Assembly: GCA_009602725.1 (NCBI GenBank)
Contig: WELB01000112.1
Span: 332,171 to 375,758 of the forward strand
Source of the DNA: Spirogloea muscicola
Lineage: Eukaryota; Streptophyta; Zygnematophyceae; Spirogloeales; Spirogloeaceae
DNA: 43,588 nucleotides
Direction: 5' to 3'
The notes beneath the pieces were generated by a model. That model was not told the DNA's origin. It saw only the letters and a list, made by a program, of their open reading frames with translations, and did no database searches. Position 1 is the first letter of the stretch. Each line of letters opens with the position of its first letter. The translations under genes and the position numbers were made by a program. Below, piece after piece: positions 41,501-43,588 of this stretch.

Positions 41501-43509
41501 GTCTCTACCCTGTCCAAGGGACTGATGAGCTCCAGAAAAGAGCAGCCACTTGAGTACAATGTGGCCCAGGTAGGCAAGTACTTACGGGCCAAGCACTGCC
41601 AATATGACGAAGCAATAGCATGTACAACATGACTCGTGCTGGGGATGTTTATCAACTCATGCCAGAAATTGTTGGCGGACATTCATAAAGGTCAGCCGCA
41701 TCAGATTGTCTACATGGGCAAGTCCTCACTCTTTGCCCAGGAGGGCGTTTGGGTGCGCGTCGCAGTAGTCGACGAGCTGTGCGAAGAGGTAGGCCTCGGC
41801 GAGGGAGAAGAGCGTGTCGATGAGCGCATAGTCTGGCTCGTCGAATGACTCTCCACCGCCGGCGTACGTGCCCATGCGTTCCTCACGGAGCAGCTCCCGG
41901 AAGCCGTGATATGCTACCTTCACATACTTGTGCCGGTCCATCTGCACTGCAACGAAGTAACAAGCAGGGTCCAAGCAGTAGTCAAAGTGGCGGCAGCAGC
42001 ATCAAGATGCAGCACAGAAAGGTCTGGTTAGACTGCAGGCAAGGCTGGCACTCGCAAAGGCCCATCAGCCTCGCCAGTTTCTCTGGCCAAGTGAGGCAGC
42101 TTGTGCTGAGCTTCTGTTCTGACTACCACAGGACTGTGGCCAGATACAGCAGCTGGTGCAGGGAGAGGGCTCGTTTGGCTTGCCTTGAGGATGTTGCCGC
42201 GCCGCTTGTCCAGCACGAGGCCACGTACCATGTAGCGCCAGTCAAACTTCCACCTCAGCAGCTGCAGTGGGCCAGAGGGCAGGTCAGCAGGGCCGAGTGC
42301 TCAAGCCAAGGCCAGAGGCTGAGTCAAAGTTGGAGTCGTGCCATGGTACTCCGCGCGAGGAGGAAGAGTAGCACCTCCTCAGGATACCCAAGCTTGTGCA
42401 CGAGCTTCTTGACGGTCTCAGCATAGGCCAGCGTCTCGAACGTCTCCGGCCGGTACTGCGCTAGCGTGTAGTCCATGTCGAAGCCCACCGCCACGATGCT
42501 CTGCGGAGCCACTCCGGCAGCGGTTAGCACGGCTTATGGCCTCGGCCAGCTTCCGAAAGCAATGGCCAGCAAGCCGCAGCCGCCGCAGACCTTCATGTTG
42601 AGGGCGCGGTTGCAGAAGATGCGGCGCTTGACGTCCACGGGGCTGGCCCACACGCGGCTCGTCCACGTCGGCGTGTCCTCGTCGGACTCCGCCACCTGGG
42701 GCGCCGCCACCCAGGGCACTCGGCCCCGCCTCAGAAGCGAGAGGATTTCTGTCCCCTACAGCCGTCGACTTTCTGGCTGCCAACAGCAGAGTCGTCGCAG
42801 CAAATAAGTCAATGCATCCTACCGGCAGCAGCCAGTCGGGTGAAGAGGGGTCGGCCATGGCCTTCCGTGAGCGCAACCGCAGGTCCTCCGCTCCTGGTGG
42901 GAGAGATGTGCCGCTCGCCGCAGCCCCTGCAGCAGAAGGAGCGGAATGTTGAGAAGTGCAGCGCCAATTCTGCCAAGGACCTGTAGACGGCCGCAGCCTC
43001 TGGGCGTCTCGGGCGAATGCTGCAAGCAAGAGCGCGAGCTTCATGGCAGGACCGCAGGGCTGGCTCGGCGCAGCCACCATTGCTGTGCGCGGCGGAGGGC
43101 GGCTCCTCCTGCGCCTGCACGCCGGTCCGCTGTCCTGCGCGCCACCGCCGCTGCCAACTTCGCTGAGTCGATCCGAGGAGGCGGCGATGCTGCGCAAGAG
43201 ATGGGCCAGAAGGCGTCGCCGGTGCTCAGCCGCGCCGCGCGAGGTGGTGAGCACGGCCTCACCGTCCGCCCCGCCTGCCACCTCCGCTTGGAAGCGGCGC
43301 GCCTGCCCTTGCTGCAGCGGGCTCCATCTCACCGGCGCCTGCTGAGCAGCGAGCGAAGGCCTGCACCATGTGCTGTGAGGCTCCCAGCGGCGGCCACTTG
43401 CGGCGGCACTTGCGGTGGCGGCGATTGCCGCGCGCTCTGGCTGCGGCCAAGGCTGGCTCGTCGATGCGGGTGGGTGTCGGCCGGCTGAGGGAGCTGCTGC
43501 AGCCGCCAC
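38543..43509 (-). CDS. HAD-superfamily 5'-nucleotidase (cN-II/NT5DC type), 16 exons
   Basis: Hydrolyses purine 5'-mononucleotides in the cN-II-like family; NT5DC-type members are less well characterised. Exons from the 5' side, in phase, 766 aa: 43509-42823 (tentative), 42755-42591, 42500-42375, 42261-42184, 41941-41730, 41365-41273, 41080-40997, 40756-40534, 40359-40294, 40051-39998, 39797-39740, 39588-39512, 39306-39236, 39119-39059, 38929-38870, 38728-38543 (stop 38545-38543). HAD motif I is FDMDYTLA (about 42484-42460), with both Asp present. Motif II is FIVTN, the motif III Lys is in GSAKPAFF, and motif IV is YVGDHIYGDIL. Family blocks include RALNMK, KFDWRYMVRGLVLDKRRGN, YDEPDYALID-like FDEPDYALIDTLFSLAEAYL, YKDVRAAVDLCHRDGTLK, GWRTMLVVPEL, FACLYTSHVGNL and LLPHEFD at the end. 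Two introns use GC donors. The first exon is an Ala/Arg/Pro-rich extension of up to 229 residues, possibly an organelle-targeting region or partly non-coding; a later start is quite possible. Confidence 0.93.
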
Positions 43510-43588
43510 GGCTGCCCGAGGAGGGGCCGGCCACCGCCACGCCCGCCAGGCGGCGGCGTCCGGCAGCGCCGGCTGCGGCGCGACCGCC
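43510..43588. other. GC-rich window edge
   Basis: Continues the GC-rich stretch that covers the 5' end of the minus-strand 5'-nucleotidase. It probably belongs to its promoter or 5' UTR. Nothing further can be seen before the window ends. Confidence 0.4.

Noticed and set aside
42946-43488. A 180-codon plus-strand ORF at the right edge
   Set aside because: Antisense to the GC-rich 5' end of the 5'-nucleotidase; composition only, no domain.

Overview
The window is nuclear DNA of a eukaryote, most likely a green alga (Viridiplantae). Genes are cut into many small exons with GT-AG introns. Their predicted proteins read like plant and green-algal families: an ABCC/MRP transporter, a CLU/REC-type TPR protein and an IMP-GMP type 5'-nucleotidase. 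I cannot name the species. The first 68 bases are pure T, so the left edge may be a contig end.

Layout. 69-2832 (+): 3' part of a PWWP-domain gene. 2833-3895: no clear gene. 3896-5310: a cluster of broken non-LTR retrotransposon copies on both strands. About 5580-15113 (+): a full ABCC transporter rebuilt from 22 exons (about 1,570 aa). 15114-17234: intergenic, no clear gene. 17235-24515: a 7-kb nest of retrotransposon copies, including one long copy (21770-24077) with reverse transcriptase, a Cys/His knuckle and a restriction-like endonuclease (RLE). 24516-25129: very GC-rich upstream region. 25130-37737 (+): a CLU/REC-like gene rebuilt as 29 exons that stay in phase (2,117 aa). 37738-38542: spacer between convergent genes. 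38543-43509 (-): HAD-type 5'-nucleotidase rebuilt as 16 in-phase exons (766 aa with the most distal start).

The host genes look like ordinary cellular genes with no evident joint function. The unusual part is the retrotransposon family. At least nine copies still show the same end of the ORF (LLTRGY or LLSRGF, then stop), followed by a 3' UTR that ends in a GGGCTGGC...GCCAGCCC hairpin and a GGGCGAGC...TTCTTC terminus. Most are cut short at the 5' side. Two have readable target-site duplications and sit inside older copies of the same family, so the order of insertion can be read from the sequence. All calls come from reading the sequence; no database search was run.
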